NCBI GenBank assembly: GCA_026125925.1
Contig: JAHCKF010000261.1
Span: 1-5,235, forward strand
DNA length: 5,235 bases
From: Pseudolabrys sp.
GTDB taxonomy: Bacteria > Pseudomonadota > Alphaproteobacteria > Rhizobiales > Xanthobacteraceae
Direction of reading: 5' to 3'
Within the stretch, counting starts at the first letter, position 1. Each line of letters opens with the position of its first letter. The notes beneath the pieces were generated by a model. That model saw only the letters and a list, made by a program, of their open reading frames with translations. It had not been told where the DNA came from and searched no databases. The position numbers and the translations under genes are program-made. This document shows positions 1 through 5,231 of the stretch, one piece after another.

Positions 1-1
1 C

Positions 2-415
2 GCGATGCTGGCACGCGCGTGCCAGGGCAAGCGCACCAGCGTGAAGGCCGCGTTGCTCGACCAGCGCATCGTCGCCGGCCTCGGCAACATCTACGTCTGC
101 GAGGCGCTGCACCGCGCGCATGTTTCGCCCCGGCGCATGGCCTCGACGCTTGCGACGCGCACCGGCGCGCCGCAGCCGCGCGCGGTGGCGCTGGTCGAGG
201 CGATCCGCGCGGTGCTCAACGACGCGATCGCGGCCGGCGGCTCGTCGCTGCGCGACCACCGCCAGACCTCGGGCGAGCTCGGCATGTTCCAGCACAACTT
301 CCGGGTTTACGACCGCGAGGGCGAGCGCTGCCCGACGCGCGGCTGCAAGGGTACGATCAAGCGCATCGTGCAGAACGGCCGCTCGACGTTCTATTGCCCG
401 GTGTGCCAGAAATAG
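2..415 (+). CDS. mutM: Formamidopyrimidine-DNA glycosylase (Fpg/MutM), C-terminal half, truncated by window edge
   Basis: Bifunctional DNA glycosylase / AP lyase that removes 8-oxoguanine and formamidopyrimidines in base excision repair. The frame is open to the left edge, so the ATG at 5 is an internal Met. Counting from that Met, the H2TH segment carries [18 protein letters not shown] (residues 25-42), whose Asn28 matches the DNA-contacting Asn168 of E. coli Fpg. The C-terminal zinc finger follows, with Cys109, Cys114, Cys131 and Cys134 and the tail [12 protein letters not shown]; Arg126 matches the zinc-finger Arg258 that contacts damaged DNA. The first Cys pair is spaced C-x4-C rather than the C-x2-C of E. 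coli, a variant I associate with alphaproteobacterial Fpg. About 137 codons are visible of a family length near 270-295. The catalytic N-terminal Pro-Glu lies outside the window. The family assignment is essentially certain. The hydratase gene follows 18 nt after the TAG, suggesting one transcript. Confidence 0.96.
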   Translation, partial: AMLARACQGKRTSVKAALLDQRIVAGLGNIYVCEALHRAHVSPRRMASTLATRTGAPQPRAVALVEAIRAVLNDAIAAGGSSLRDHRQTSGELGMFQHNFRVYDREGERCPTRGCKGTIKRIVQNGRSTFYCPVCQK

Positions 416-419
416 CCGC

Positions 420-424
420 GGAGG
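420..424 (+). promoter_or_regulatory. Shine-Dalgarno GGAGG for the enoyl-CoA hydratase gene
   Basis: GGAGG lies 9 nt upstream of the ATG at 434, inside the 18-nt gap after the mutM stop codon. It supports the chosen start and independent translation initiation of the downstream gene on a shared transcript. Confidence 0.7.
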
Positions 425-433
425 CGCGATCTC

Positions 434-1207
434 ATGACCGATCAATGCATTCTTGTCGAAACCAAGGGCCGCGTCGGCATCATCCGCTTCAACCGCCCGC
501 AGGTTCTCAACGCGCTCAACAAGGCGCTGGTCGCGGAGCTCAACGCCGCGGTCGATGCCTTCGACGCCGACCCCGCCATCGGCTGCATCCTGGTCACCGG
601 CAGCGAGAAGGCGTTCGCCGCCGGCGCCGACATCAGGGAGATGGCCGACAAGGAATACATGGACGCCTATCTCAACAACTTCGGCGCCAACGAGGACGCC
701 ATCGCGCGCGCCCGCAAGCCGGTGGTGGCGGCGGTCGCCGGCTTCGCGCTCGGCGGCGGCTGCGAGTTCGCCATGCAGGCCGACATCATCATCGCGGCCG
801 ACAACGCCAGGTTCGGCCAGCCGGAGATCAAGCTCGGCGTCATTCCCGGCTATGGCGGCACGCAGCGGCTGACGCGCGCGGTCGGCAAGGCCAAGGCCAT
901 GGACCTGATCCTGACCGGACGCATGATGGACGCGGCGGAGGCGGAGCGCGCCGGCCTCGTCGCGCGCGTCGTGCCGCTGGCAAGCCTGATGGACGAGGCG
1001 ATGAAGGCGGCCGAGACCATCGCGTCGATGTCGCTGCCGTCGGTGCTGTCCGGCAAGGAGGCGGTCAACCGCGCGTTCGAGGTGTCGCTCGCCGAGGGCG
1101 TGCTGTTCGAGCGGCGCGTGTTCCACGCGCTGTTCGCCACGCAAGATCAGAAGGAAGGCATGGCCGCCTTCGTCGAGAAGCGCCCGGCGAAGTTCAAGAA
1201 CAAGTAG
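434..1207 (+). CDS. Enoyl-CoA hydratase (crotonase superfamily)
   Basis: Hydrates trans-2-enoyl-CoA to 3-hydroxyacyl-CoA, as in beta-oxidation and related acyl-CoA catabolism; cytosolic. The 257-residue protein is full length for the family. Visible crotonase signatures are the oxyanion-hole segment [11 protein letters not shown] (60-70), [19 protein letters not shown] (105-123) and [20 protein letters not shown] (127-146). Glu111 and Glu131 sit 20 residues apart, as do the two catalytic glutamates of rat mitochondrial hydratase (Glu144/Glu164), so a true hydratase is more likely than an isomerase or a dehalogenase-type relative. No transmembrane or signal segment is seen. The ATG at 434 is supported by GGAGG 9 nt upstream. 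The gene lies directly downstream of mutM and probably shares its transcript, although the functions are unrelated. The exact acyl-CoA substrate cannot be read from the sequence, so no specific symbol (echA, paaF, fadB1) is given. Confidence 0.94.
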   Translation: MTDQCILVETKGRVGIIRFNRPQVLNALNKALVAELNAAVDAFDADPAIGCILVTGSEKAFAAGADIREMADKEYMDAYLNNFGANEDAIARARKPVVAAVAGFALGGGCEFAMQADIIIAADNARFGQPEIKLGVIPGYGGTQRLTRAVGKAKAMDLILTGRMMDAAEAERAGLVARVVPLASLMDEAMKAAETIASMSLPSVLSGKEAVNRAFEVSLAEGVLFERRVFHALFATQDQKEGMAAFVEKRPAKFKNK

Positions 1208-1212
1208 GCGGT

Positions 1213-1342
1213 GTCGTTCCGGACGCGCGCGCAGCGCGCGATCCGGAATCCGGAGCGGCTTGCTCCGTGCGTACCGCCCCTGGATTCCGGGCTCACCGCC
1301 ATAGCGCGTCTTCGGCGCGTTATGGCGGCGCCCCGGAACGAC
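1213..1342. repeat. Nested palindromic intergenic repeat bounded by GTCGTTCCGG / CCGGAACGAC
   Basis: This element fills nearly all of the 145-bp convergent gap (1208-1352). Outer inverted arms of 10 bp are perfect: GTCGTTCCGG at 1213-1222 and CCGGAACGAC at 1333-1342. Inside is a second perfect inverted pair, CCGGAATCC (1243-1251) and GGATTCCGG (1282-1290). Three local hairpins sit between them: CGCGCGC/GCGCGCG (1224-1240), GGAGC/GCTCC (1252-1266), and a 13-bp stem at 1296-1328. The organisation resembles the short palindromic elements I recall as abundant between genes in Bradyrhizobium and Rhodopseudomonas genomes. Copy number here cannot be seen. No open frame with coding character lies inside it. 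Confidence 0.75.
1296..1328. terminator. Hairpin in the convergent gap, candidate bidirectional terminator
   Basis: A 13-bp stem pairs 1296-1308 with 1316-1328; all pairs are Watson-Crick except one G-T wobble (1304/1320). The 7-nt loop contains the C(TTCG)G tetraloop sequence. It lies 88 nt past the hydratase stop and 25 nt past the stop of the minus-strand gene. It lacks a following T-run on either strand, so intrinsic termination in the classical sense is doubtful. It may simply be part of the surrounding palindromic repeat. Confidence 0.4.
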
Positions 1343-1352
1343 AATCGCGAAA

Positions 1353-2918
1353 TCACTTCCTGACGCAGATCACGCGGCGCGCCGCGTCCTTGACCGCATC
1401 GAGGCCGGCCTGCGCGGCGACGGTCTCGACGCCGTTGGCGGCGAGCATGTGACGCACCCGCTCGACCGGCGTTACCGAGGACTGCGGCGGCTGCGCCGGG
1501 CCGGCCACCACGGTGGGGCGCTGCACCACCACGCCCGCGAGGCGGCCCCTGGCGTCGACCGCGGCCGCTCCCGTGAAGCCCTGCGCCGGTGCGCGCTCCA
1601 GCGTGCGTGCATTGCCGGCAAGCTTGGCCGCGGCCGTGGACACCGCGTTCAGGCCGCCCTGCGCCTGCGGATCGGCGACGCCCACCAGCGTCAGCTCGGC
1701 CGCCGATGCGGCCGCGTCCGCGACCCCGATCGGCTTGAGACGGCTCGCGCCATAGACGCGCAGCAGCGCCAGTCCGCTGTCCCGGTCCTCCGCCATCCGT
1801 TCGGCGTTGCCGAGGCCCGCGACGACGATCACCTGGCAGCGTTCGACGTTGGCGCGCGCGGTGATGAAATGCCCGTCGCCGCTGACGGCCAGCGCGGTGC
1901 CGTATTCGACCTTGCGCCGCGCCTCGCCGGTCACGCTTGCCAGCGTGAAGCGCGCATAGGGCTGGAATGCGCTCGCCATCGCCACGATCATCGGGTCGAT
2001 GGTGCCTTCCATGGCCTGGTCGTAGAGGATCGACAGGCCGCGCACGTCGCCGTCGCGGGCATAGACGCGGGTGTGGAACTTCTTCAGCCCCTGCATGCCC
2101 GACACGACGAAGTGCTGGTCGCGCATGGCGCTGAAGCGAACCTTGCGGCGCGCGGTCTCCTTGGTGTGCTGCTCGAACAGCGCGTCGAGCGACGCGCCGG
2201 TGTCGATGCGGAAGGTCTCGATCTGAAGCTGGCCCTGCTCCGAACTCCAGCGCGTGCCGGACGGCGCGCGCGCGGCGACGGTCGCGAGCTTGGTCGGCAC
2301 GCCGACGCGGGCGCCGGTCACCGGATCCTCGACCAGCCGCCATGCGACGTCGTCCTGCCGCGGCCGGACGGCGGCGGAGAGCGACTCGCGCTCCTGGGCG
2401 CTCAGCACGCCCGTGATCTTGCTCTTGTTGCGCTTCTGGTAGGCCTTGACCGCATCGGCCAGCCGGTCGCTGAACGCGCCGTCGAGCGGCCCGCCGTAGT
2501 CGCCGGTCCAGCTCAGGTCGGACTGCAGCGCGGCGCGCTCGACATGCGACAGCGCGGCGTAGGTGTCGGCGAGGCCGCCGGGCTTGCCGGCGGCAGCCAC
2601 CGCGCCGGTCGTGACCGGATCGGGCTTGGCGGGCTTGCTCTGGGCGGCCTTTTCCCGGGGATCAGGCCTGGGCAATTCGGTCTTGTCGGTCTTGGCCGCC
2701 GCCTTCTTATCGGCGGCCGGCTTGGCAATGGTGGTCTTGGCCGTGGTGGTCTTGGCCGTGGTGGTCTTGGCCGTGGCGGCCTTGGCTTTCGCCCTCGCCT
2801 TGGGGCCCGCCTTGGCCTTCGGTGTGGCTTTGACCGGGCCGTAATCGACCTGCGCGTCGCTGGCGTGCGCGAGCGAGGCCCCGAGAACCAAGGCGATCAA
2901 AACGGCGATTGCGCGCAT
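1353..2918 (-). CDS. Exported peptidoglycan-binding protein with a catalytically degenerate trypsin-like domain
   Basis: Predicted periplasmic protein of 521 residues; exact role unknown. Order of parts: Sec signal peptide (1-19, hydrophobic core AIAVLIALVLGASL, likely cleavage after AHA); a Lys/Ala/Thr/Pro-rich linker (about 29-110) with repeated AKTTT units; a peptidoglycan-binding-1 type domain (about 115-184, with GDYGGPLDGAFSDRLADAVK and a C-terminal LSAQERESL helix); a middle region of unrecognised fold (185-335); and a trypsin/HtrA-like beta-barrel (338-467). The barrel keeps framework motifs GTALAVSGDGHFITA, SGLALLRV and DARGRLAGVV. However, the expected His is Ala356 (TARANVERC versus a usual TNAHVVEGC), the expected Asp of DLALL is Gly382, and the expected Ser of GxSGG is Thr449 (GFTGAAA). 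Only two cysteines occur (361 and 518). It is therefore probably a cell-wall-anchored pseudoprotease. The ATG is supported by the signal peptide directly after it; GGGGGA lies 4 nt upstream, which is close spacing. It is divergent from moeB and convergent with the hydratase gene. Confidence 0.88.
   Translation of the reverse strand: MRAIAVLIALVLGASLAHASDAQVDYGPVKATPKAKAGPKARAKAKAATAKTTTAKTTTAKTTIAKPAADKKAAAKTDKTELPRPDPREKAAQSKPAKPDPVTTGAVAAAGKPGGLADTYAALSHVERAALQSDLSWTGDYGGPLDGAFSDRLADAVKAYQKRNKSKITGVLSAQERESLSAAVRPRQDDVAWRLVEDPVTGARVGVPTKLATVAARAPSGTRWSSEQGQLQIETFRIDTGASLDALFEQHTKETARRKVRFSAMRDQHFVVSGMQGLKKFHTRVYARDGDVRGLSILYDQAMEGTIDPMIVAMASAFQPYARFTLASVTGEARRKVEYGTALAVSGDGHFITARANVERCQVIVVAGLGNAERMAEDRDSGLALLRVYGASRLKPIGVADAAASAAELTLVGVADPQAQGGLNAVSTAAAKLAGNARTLERAPAQGFTGAAAVDARGRLAGVVVQRPTVVAGPAQPPQSSVTPVERVRHMLAANGVETVAAQAGLDAVKDAARRVICVRK
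2731..2775. repeat. Three perfect tandem copies of a 15-bp unit inside the linker coding region
   Basis: GTGGTCTTGGCCGTG is repeated exactly at 2731-2745, 2746-2760 and 2761-2775, followed by a diverged copy at 2776-2790. The unit is five codons long and in frame, so on the minus strand it adds Ala-Lys-Thr-Thr-Thr blocks to the cationic linker of the exported protein (residues about 48-65). Exact copies suggest recent slippage, with length variation among strains likely. Confidence 0.85.
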
Positions 2919-3006
2919 GGGGTCCCCCGACGCCCGTCTGAAACCGCTAAGGCAAGCCTAGCCGAAACCGCCGGGATGCGCCAATCATCGTGGGCAGGAG
3001 CTGCGC
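2919..3006. promoter_or_regulatory. Divergent promoter region between the pseudoprotease gene and moeB
   Basis: This 88-bp spacer must carry the start signals of both genes. For the minus-strand gene, TTGGCG (plus positions 2979-2984) is followed by 18 nt and TAGGCT (2955-2960), a weak match to a sigma-70 type promoter. A short inverted repeat AGGC-AA-GCCT (2950-2959) overlaps the proposed -10. For moeB I see no convincing -35/-10 pair. The hexamer assignments are tentative. Confidence 0.3.
2995..3000 (+). promoter_or_regulatory. Shine-Dalgarno CAGGAG for moeB
   Basis: CAGGAG with a 6-nt spacer to the ATG at 3007 is a good ribosome binding site. It selects this start, which also gives the normal family N-terminus (LSAEELERYARHI). 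Confidence 0.7.
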
Positions 3007-3807
3007 ATGCTGTCGGCCGAGGAACTCGAACGTTACGCCCGCCATATCGTGCTGCGCGAGGTCGGCGGACCCGGGCAGGCGGCGCTGGGCCGCGCCCGCG
3101 TTCTGACCGTCGGGGCCGGCGGGCTCGGCGCCCCGGCGCTGCTGTATCTGGCGGCGGCCGGTGTCGGCACGCTGGGCGTGATCGACGACGACATTGTGGC
3201 GCTGTCCAACCTGCAGCGGCAGGTGATCCACGGCACCCCGGACGTCGGCGTGCGAAAGGTCGACAGCGCCGAGGCCGCGATCCGGCGGCTCAATCCGCAC
3301 GTCGCGGTGGTCAAGCACGCGGAGCGGCTCACCGCGGCGAACGCGCTCGGCATCGTGTCGCAATACGACATCGTCGCCGACGGCTCGGACAATTTCGCCA
3401 CGCGCTATCTGGTCTCCGACGCCTGCTACTTCGCGAAGAAGCCGCTGGTCACCGGCGCGGTCGGAACCTTCGACGGTTCGCTCACCACGCTGCGCGCCCA
3501 CGAGCGCGGGCCGGACGGCAAGCCGCATCCGACCTACCGCTGCCTGTTCCCCGAACCGCCGCCGCCGGGCACCGTGCCCGCCTGCGCGGAGGCCGGCGTG
3601 CTCGGTGCGCTGCCCGGCATCCTCGGCTCGATGATGGCTCTGGAGGTCATTCGCGAGATCGTCGGTTTCGGCGAGGGGCTGGTTGGGCGGCTCTTGATGG
3701 TCGACGCGCGCGCGATGCGGTTCGAGACGCTGCGCTACGAATGGGACCCGGCCAATCCGCTGAGCGGCGAGCAGCCCGCGATCGTGGATTTGTCGGTTCA
3801 TGCGTGA
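3007..3807 (+). CDS. moeB: Molybdopterin-synthase adenylyltransferase-like protein (MoeB/ThiF/HesA family)
   Basis: ATP-dependent E1-like enzyme that adenylates the C-terminal Gly-Gly of a small sulfur-carrier protein (MoaD in molybdopterin synthesis, ThiS in thiamin synthesis); cytosolic. The 266 residues are full length. Motifs in order: RYARHIVLREVG (9-20, Arg12 matching Arg14 of E. coli MoeB); nucleotide loop GAGGLG (36-41); VIDDDIVALSNLQRQVIHG (58-76) with Arg71; Lys84; ADGSDNFATRYLVSDAC (124-140) with Asp128; and ACAEAGVLGALPGILGSMMA (192-211). The two CxxC zinc motifs of E. coli MoeB are not kept: the first is reduced to TYRC (Cys179) and the C-terminal pair is missing, the chain ending DLSVHA. 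Cys193 in PACAEAG aligns with the conserved thiol of the family. No moaD, moaE, thiS or rhodanese partner is present in the window, so MoaD versus ThiS or another carrier cannot be decided. The start is set by CAGGAG 6 nt upstream. Confidence 0.88.
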   Translation: MLSAEELERYARHIVLREVGGPGQAALGRARVLTVGAGGLGAPALLYLAAAGVGTLGVIDDDIVALSNLQRQVIHGTPDVGVRKVDSAEAAIRRLNPHVAVVKHAERLTAANALGIVSQYDIVADGSDNFATRYLVSDACYFAKKPLVTGAVGTFDGSLTTLRAHERGPDGKPHPTYRCLFPEPPPPGTVPACAEAGVLGALPGILGSMMALEVIREIVGFGEGLVGRLLMVDARAMRFETLRYEWDPANPLSGEQPAIVDLSVHA

Positions 3808-3815
3808 GGCTCCGT

Positions 3816-3836
3816 GACGACGCGGCAACGCGCGTC
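3816..3836. terminator. GNRA-capped hairpin between convergent moeB and the small exported-protein gene
   Basis: GACG (3816-3819) and CGCG (3821-3824) pair with CGCG (3829-3832) and CGTC (3833-3836), giving an 8-bp stem with a single bulged A (3820) and a GCAA loop. It starts 9 nt past the moeB stop and overlaps the stop codon of the minus-strand gene. On the plus strand only ATTT follows, so if it is a terminator it is a weak one. The 27-bp gap holds nothing else. Confidence 0.35.
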
Positions 3837-4200
3837 ATTTGCTCCACACCGCGACCACGCCCTTGCCCTTCATCACCGACCACTTGTTGTCGCCGGCGTC
3901 GATCAGCACGAAGCAGTTTGGCTTCGAGTTCTTCCAGGTGGTGCAGAAGCCGTTCTTGTCGAGCGTCCAGGTGCCTTCGCCGCGCACGCCCGCCTTGCCG
4001 GTCGGCTCGCGCGTGACCTTGCCGTTCGGCAGGAACGTCATCTTGAACGCGACGCCGGACGGCGTGGCGGCGTTGAACGGCTGACCGGTGAAGAACGCCT
4101 TCTGGATTTCGTCGGGCGGCAGGCGCGCCGGAGCGGGCGCTGCGAGGCCGGACGCGATGCCGGCACAAAGCGCGGCGGCGGCCGCGACGGGTGTGCGCAT
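3835..4200 (-). CDS. Small exported protein of unknown function
   Basis: 121 residues; I do not recognise a family with confidence. An N-terminal signal peptide is evident (RTPVAAAAALCAGIASGLAA, cleavage near residue 20-26), so the mature product of about 97 residues should be periplasmic or secreted. The mature part starts LPPDEIQKAFFTGQPF and then reads as a compact beta-rich module: FKMTFLPNGKVTRE, GEGTWTLDKNGFCTTW and NCFVLIDAGDNKWSVMKGKG. The two mature cysteines (FCTTW and NCFVL) could form a disulfide. The pattern of a glycine-containing GTWTL strand followed by C-x-x-W and a later Cys resembles small periplasmic DUF995-like proteins of rhizobia, but this is a guess from appearance. 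AGGAGG ends 6 nt before the ATG (plus 4207-4212), strongly supporting the start. The IS630 element begins about 44 bp upstream in the same orientation. The gene is convergent with moeB, 27 bp away. Confidence 0.82.
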   Translation of the reverse strand: MRTPVAAAAALCAGIASGLAAPAPARLPPDEIQKAFFTGQPFNAATPSGVAFKMTFLPNGKVTREPTGKAGVRGEGTWTLDKNGFCTTWKNSKPNCFVLIDAGDNKWSVMKGKGVVAVWSK

Positions 4201-4206
4201 GGGGTC

Positions 4207-4212
4207 CCTCCT
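4207..4212 (-). promoter_or_regulatory. Shine-Dalgarno AGGAGG of the small exported-protein gene
   Basis: AGGAGG on the minus strand, with a 6-nt spacer to the ATG at 4200, is a near-perfect ribosome binding site. It lies between the gene and the IS end, so translation signals survived the insertion even if the promoter did not. Confidence 0.75.
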
Positions 4213-4251
4213 GGGCCGAACCCGGCATTGCGCGGCGAAGGCTAGAGCGGT

Positions 4252-4866
4252 TCACCTTTTGACGGAAGCGTATCCGGCGTTGGCGAAGTAGGCGCTGCAT
4301 TCGCGTGAGCCGATGGTCGTGACGAGGCTGCCGATATGACGCCAGACGTCGTCGACGGTGCGTTTCTGCGCCATGCGCATCCAATGCTTGATCTTGGCGA
4401 AGGTCTGCTCGATCGGGTTGAGGTCCGGCGAGTAGGGCGGCAGATACCGGAGCCTGGCACCGGCGGCCTCGATGATCTGCCGGAGAACGGCCGACTTGTG
4501 GCTGCCGAGATTGTCCATGACGACGATGTCGCCGGGCTTGAGGACCGGGACGAGCTGCTGCTGGACATAGGCGCGGAAGCATTCGCCGTTGATCGGACCG
4601 TCGAACACGCAAGGGGCTGTGAGGCCATCGCAGCGCAGCGCGCCGAGGAAGGTGAGCGTCCGCCAATGACCATGAGGCGTATAGGCCCGCAGACGGTCGC
4701 CCTTGCGGCCCCATCCGCGCAGCGGCGCCATGTTGGTCTTGATCCAGGTCTCGTCGATGAAGACCAGGCGCCTCGGATCGAGGCTGGCCTGCCGGGATCG
4801 CCAGCGCTTTCGGCGGCGGGCGATGTCGGCGCGGGCCTGTTCAAGCGCGAACAGTGTTTTTTTTGA
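4252..4866 (-). CDS. IS630 transposase, catalytic DDE part (orfB frame)
   Basis: Catalytic half of the transposase. Coding character starts at the A-run near 4866; the first available ATG (4905) lies in a stretch that is only an out-of-frame shadow of orfA, so separate initiation is unlikely. Counting from that ATG, the triad is Asp51 (VFIDETW), Asp131 ([10 protein letters not shown]) and Glu166 ([15 protein letters not shown]), with 34 residues between the second Asp and the Glu, the DD34E spacing of IS630. Other family marks are [15 protein letters not shown] and FDGPINGE. The C-terminus [16 protein letters not shown] is intact. Joined to orfA through the slippery run it gives a protein of about 315 residues, the usual IS630 transposase length. 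The reading requires a +1 (or -2) shift relative to orfA. The catalytic core looks undamaged. Confidence 0.88.
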   Translation of the reverse strand, partial: SKKTLFALEQARADIARRRKRWRSRQASLDPRRLVFIDETWIKTNMAPLRGWGRKGDRLRAYTPHGHWRTLTFLGALRCDGLTAPCVFDGPINGECFRAYVQQQLVPVLKPGDIVVMDNLGSHKSAVLRQIIEAAGARLRYLPPYSPDLNPIEQTFAKIKHWMRMAQKRTVDDVWRHIGSLVTTIGSRECSAYFANAGYASVKR

Positions 4867-5200
4867 ACCGCAGGCCTTCGCGGCGCAGGAACAGCCACAC
4901 CGCATTGTGCGAGACTTTCACCCCGCGCGCGGCCAGTTCGTCCTTCAACCCATGCAGCGTCAGATGCGGGGTCTGGCGGATCCGCTCCAGAATGAAGGCC
5001 CGGTGCGGATCGAGCAGCGGCTTGCGGTATCCACCCATCTTGCCCGGCGCCACCGAGCCGGTCGCCCGATGCCGCTGCGACCACTTCACCACCGAGGATA
5101 CCGCAACACCGAACCGCGATGCCGCCGCCCGGCAACTCTCGCCGTTCCGGACGGCCGCCACAACACGCTCGCGCAAGTCGGTGGAAAGAGGTCGGGTCAT
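4841..5200 (-). CDS. IS630 transposase, N-terminal DNA-binding part (orfA frame)
   Basis: 119 residues that bind the IS ends. A first helix-turn-helix spans about 21-43 ([20 protein letters not shown]); a linker with [12 protein letters not shown] follows, then a second helical DNA-binding unit (about 80-110, [20 protein letters not shown]). The frame reads LRFKKN through the A-run, then only four more codons (TVRA) before its stop, whereas intact relatives continue FKKT into the catalytic part. The orfA product alone lacks any catalytic residue and could act as a DNA-binding inhibitor if it is made. The ATG at 5200 has GGAGG 10 nt upstream (plus 5211-5215) and yields the standard IS630 N-terminus ([14 protein letters not shown]). 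Confidence 0.87.
   Translation of the reverse strand: MTRPLSTDLRERVVAAVRNGESCRAAASRFGVAVSSVVKWSQRHRATGSVAPGKMGGYRKPLLDPHRAFILERIRQTPHLTLHGLKDELAARGVKVSHNAVWLFLRREGLRFKKNTVRA
4857..4864 (-). other. A8 slippery run at the orfA/orfB frame junction
   Basis: Eight T's on the plus strand (eight A's in the transposase message) lie exactly where frame orfA must give way to orfB. In the orfA frame the run reads TTC-AAA-AAA-AAC; removal of one A gives TTC-AAA-AAA-ACA and joins FKK directly to TLFALEQ of the catalytic part. This fits transcriptional slippage (A8 to A7) or a +1 ribosomal shift. A simple disabling one-base insertion would look the same. Confidence 0.75.
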
Positions 5201-5201
5201 G

Positions 5202-5231
5202 AGCTGCTGGCCTCCAACCCAGCCAGCAGCT
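5202..5231 (-). promoter_or_regulatory. Stem-loop enclosing the transposase ribosome binding site
   Basis: A perfect 10-bp inverted repeat, AGCTGCTGGC (5202-5211) and GCCAGCAGCT (5222-5231), encloses a 10-nt loop. On the transposase message the GGAGG ribosome binding site (5211-5215) falls in the loop and at the first closing pair, and the spacer up to 2 nt before the AUG is in the stem. Such a structure would hinder translation from transcripts that enter from outside the element. Confidence 0.6.

Noticed and set aside
1208..1352. Possible small RNA or small protein gene such as rpsT in the convergent gap
   Set aside because: Too short for rpsT, no coding pattern, and the structure is fully explained by nested inverted repeats; no promoter-like sequence seen.
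19..1452. 477-codon open frame on the plus strand across mutM and the hydratase gene
   Set aside because: Arg/Ala/Gly-rich shadow of two recognised genes in another frame; no family motif, and it runs through the intergenic palindrome.
1147..2343. 398-codon minus-strand frame overlapping the pseudoprotease gene
   Set aside because: Arg-rich, no recognisable motifs, and it reads through the palindromic element into the hydratase gene; the competing frame has signal peptide and domain motifs.
2731..2790. Tandem 15-bp repeats as a CRISPR array or regulatory iterons
   Set aside because: No spacers separate the copies, and the unit is in frame inside a coding linker.
2947..3828. 293-codon frame antisense to moeB
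   Set aside because: Composition rich in Arg, Gln and His from reading conserved moeB codons backwards; no ribosome binding site or motif.
1449..4016. 855-codon open frame on the plus strand
   Set aside because: Antisense to the pseudoprotease gene and out of frame with moeB; low-complexity composition typical of shadow frames in GC-rich DNA.
4867..4905. ATG at 4905 as a genuine start for orfB
   Set aside because: The first 13 or so residues ([13 protein letters not shown]) are an out-of-frame reading of orfA with no family similarity; fusion through the A8 run explains the gene better.
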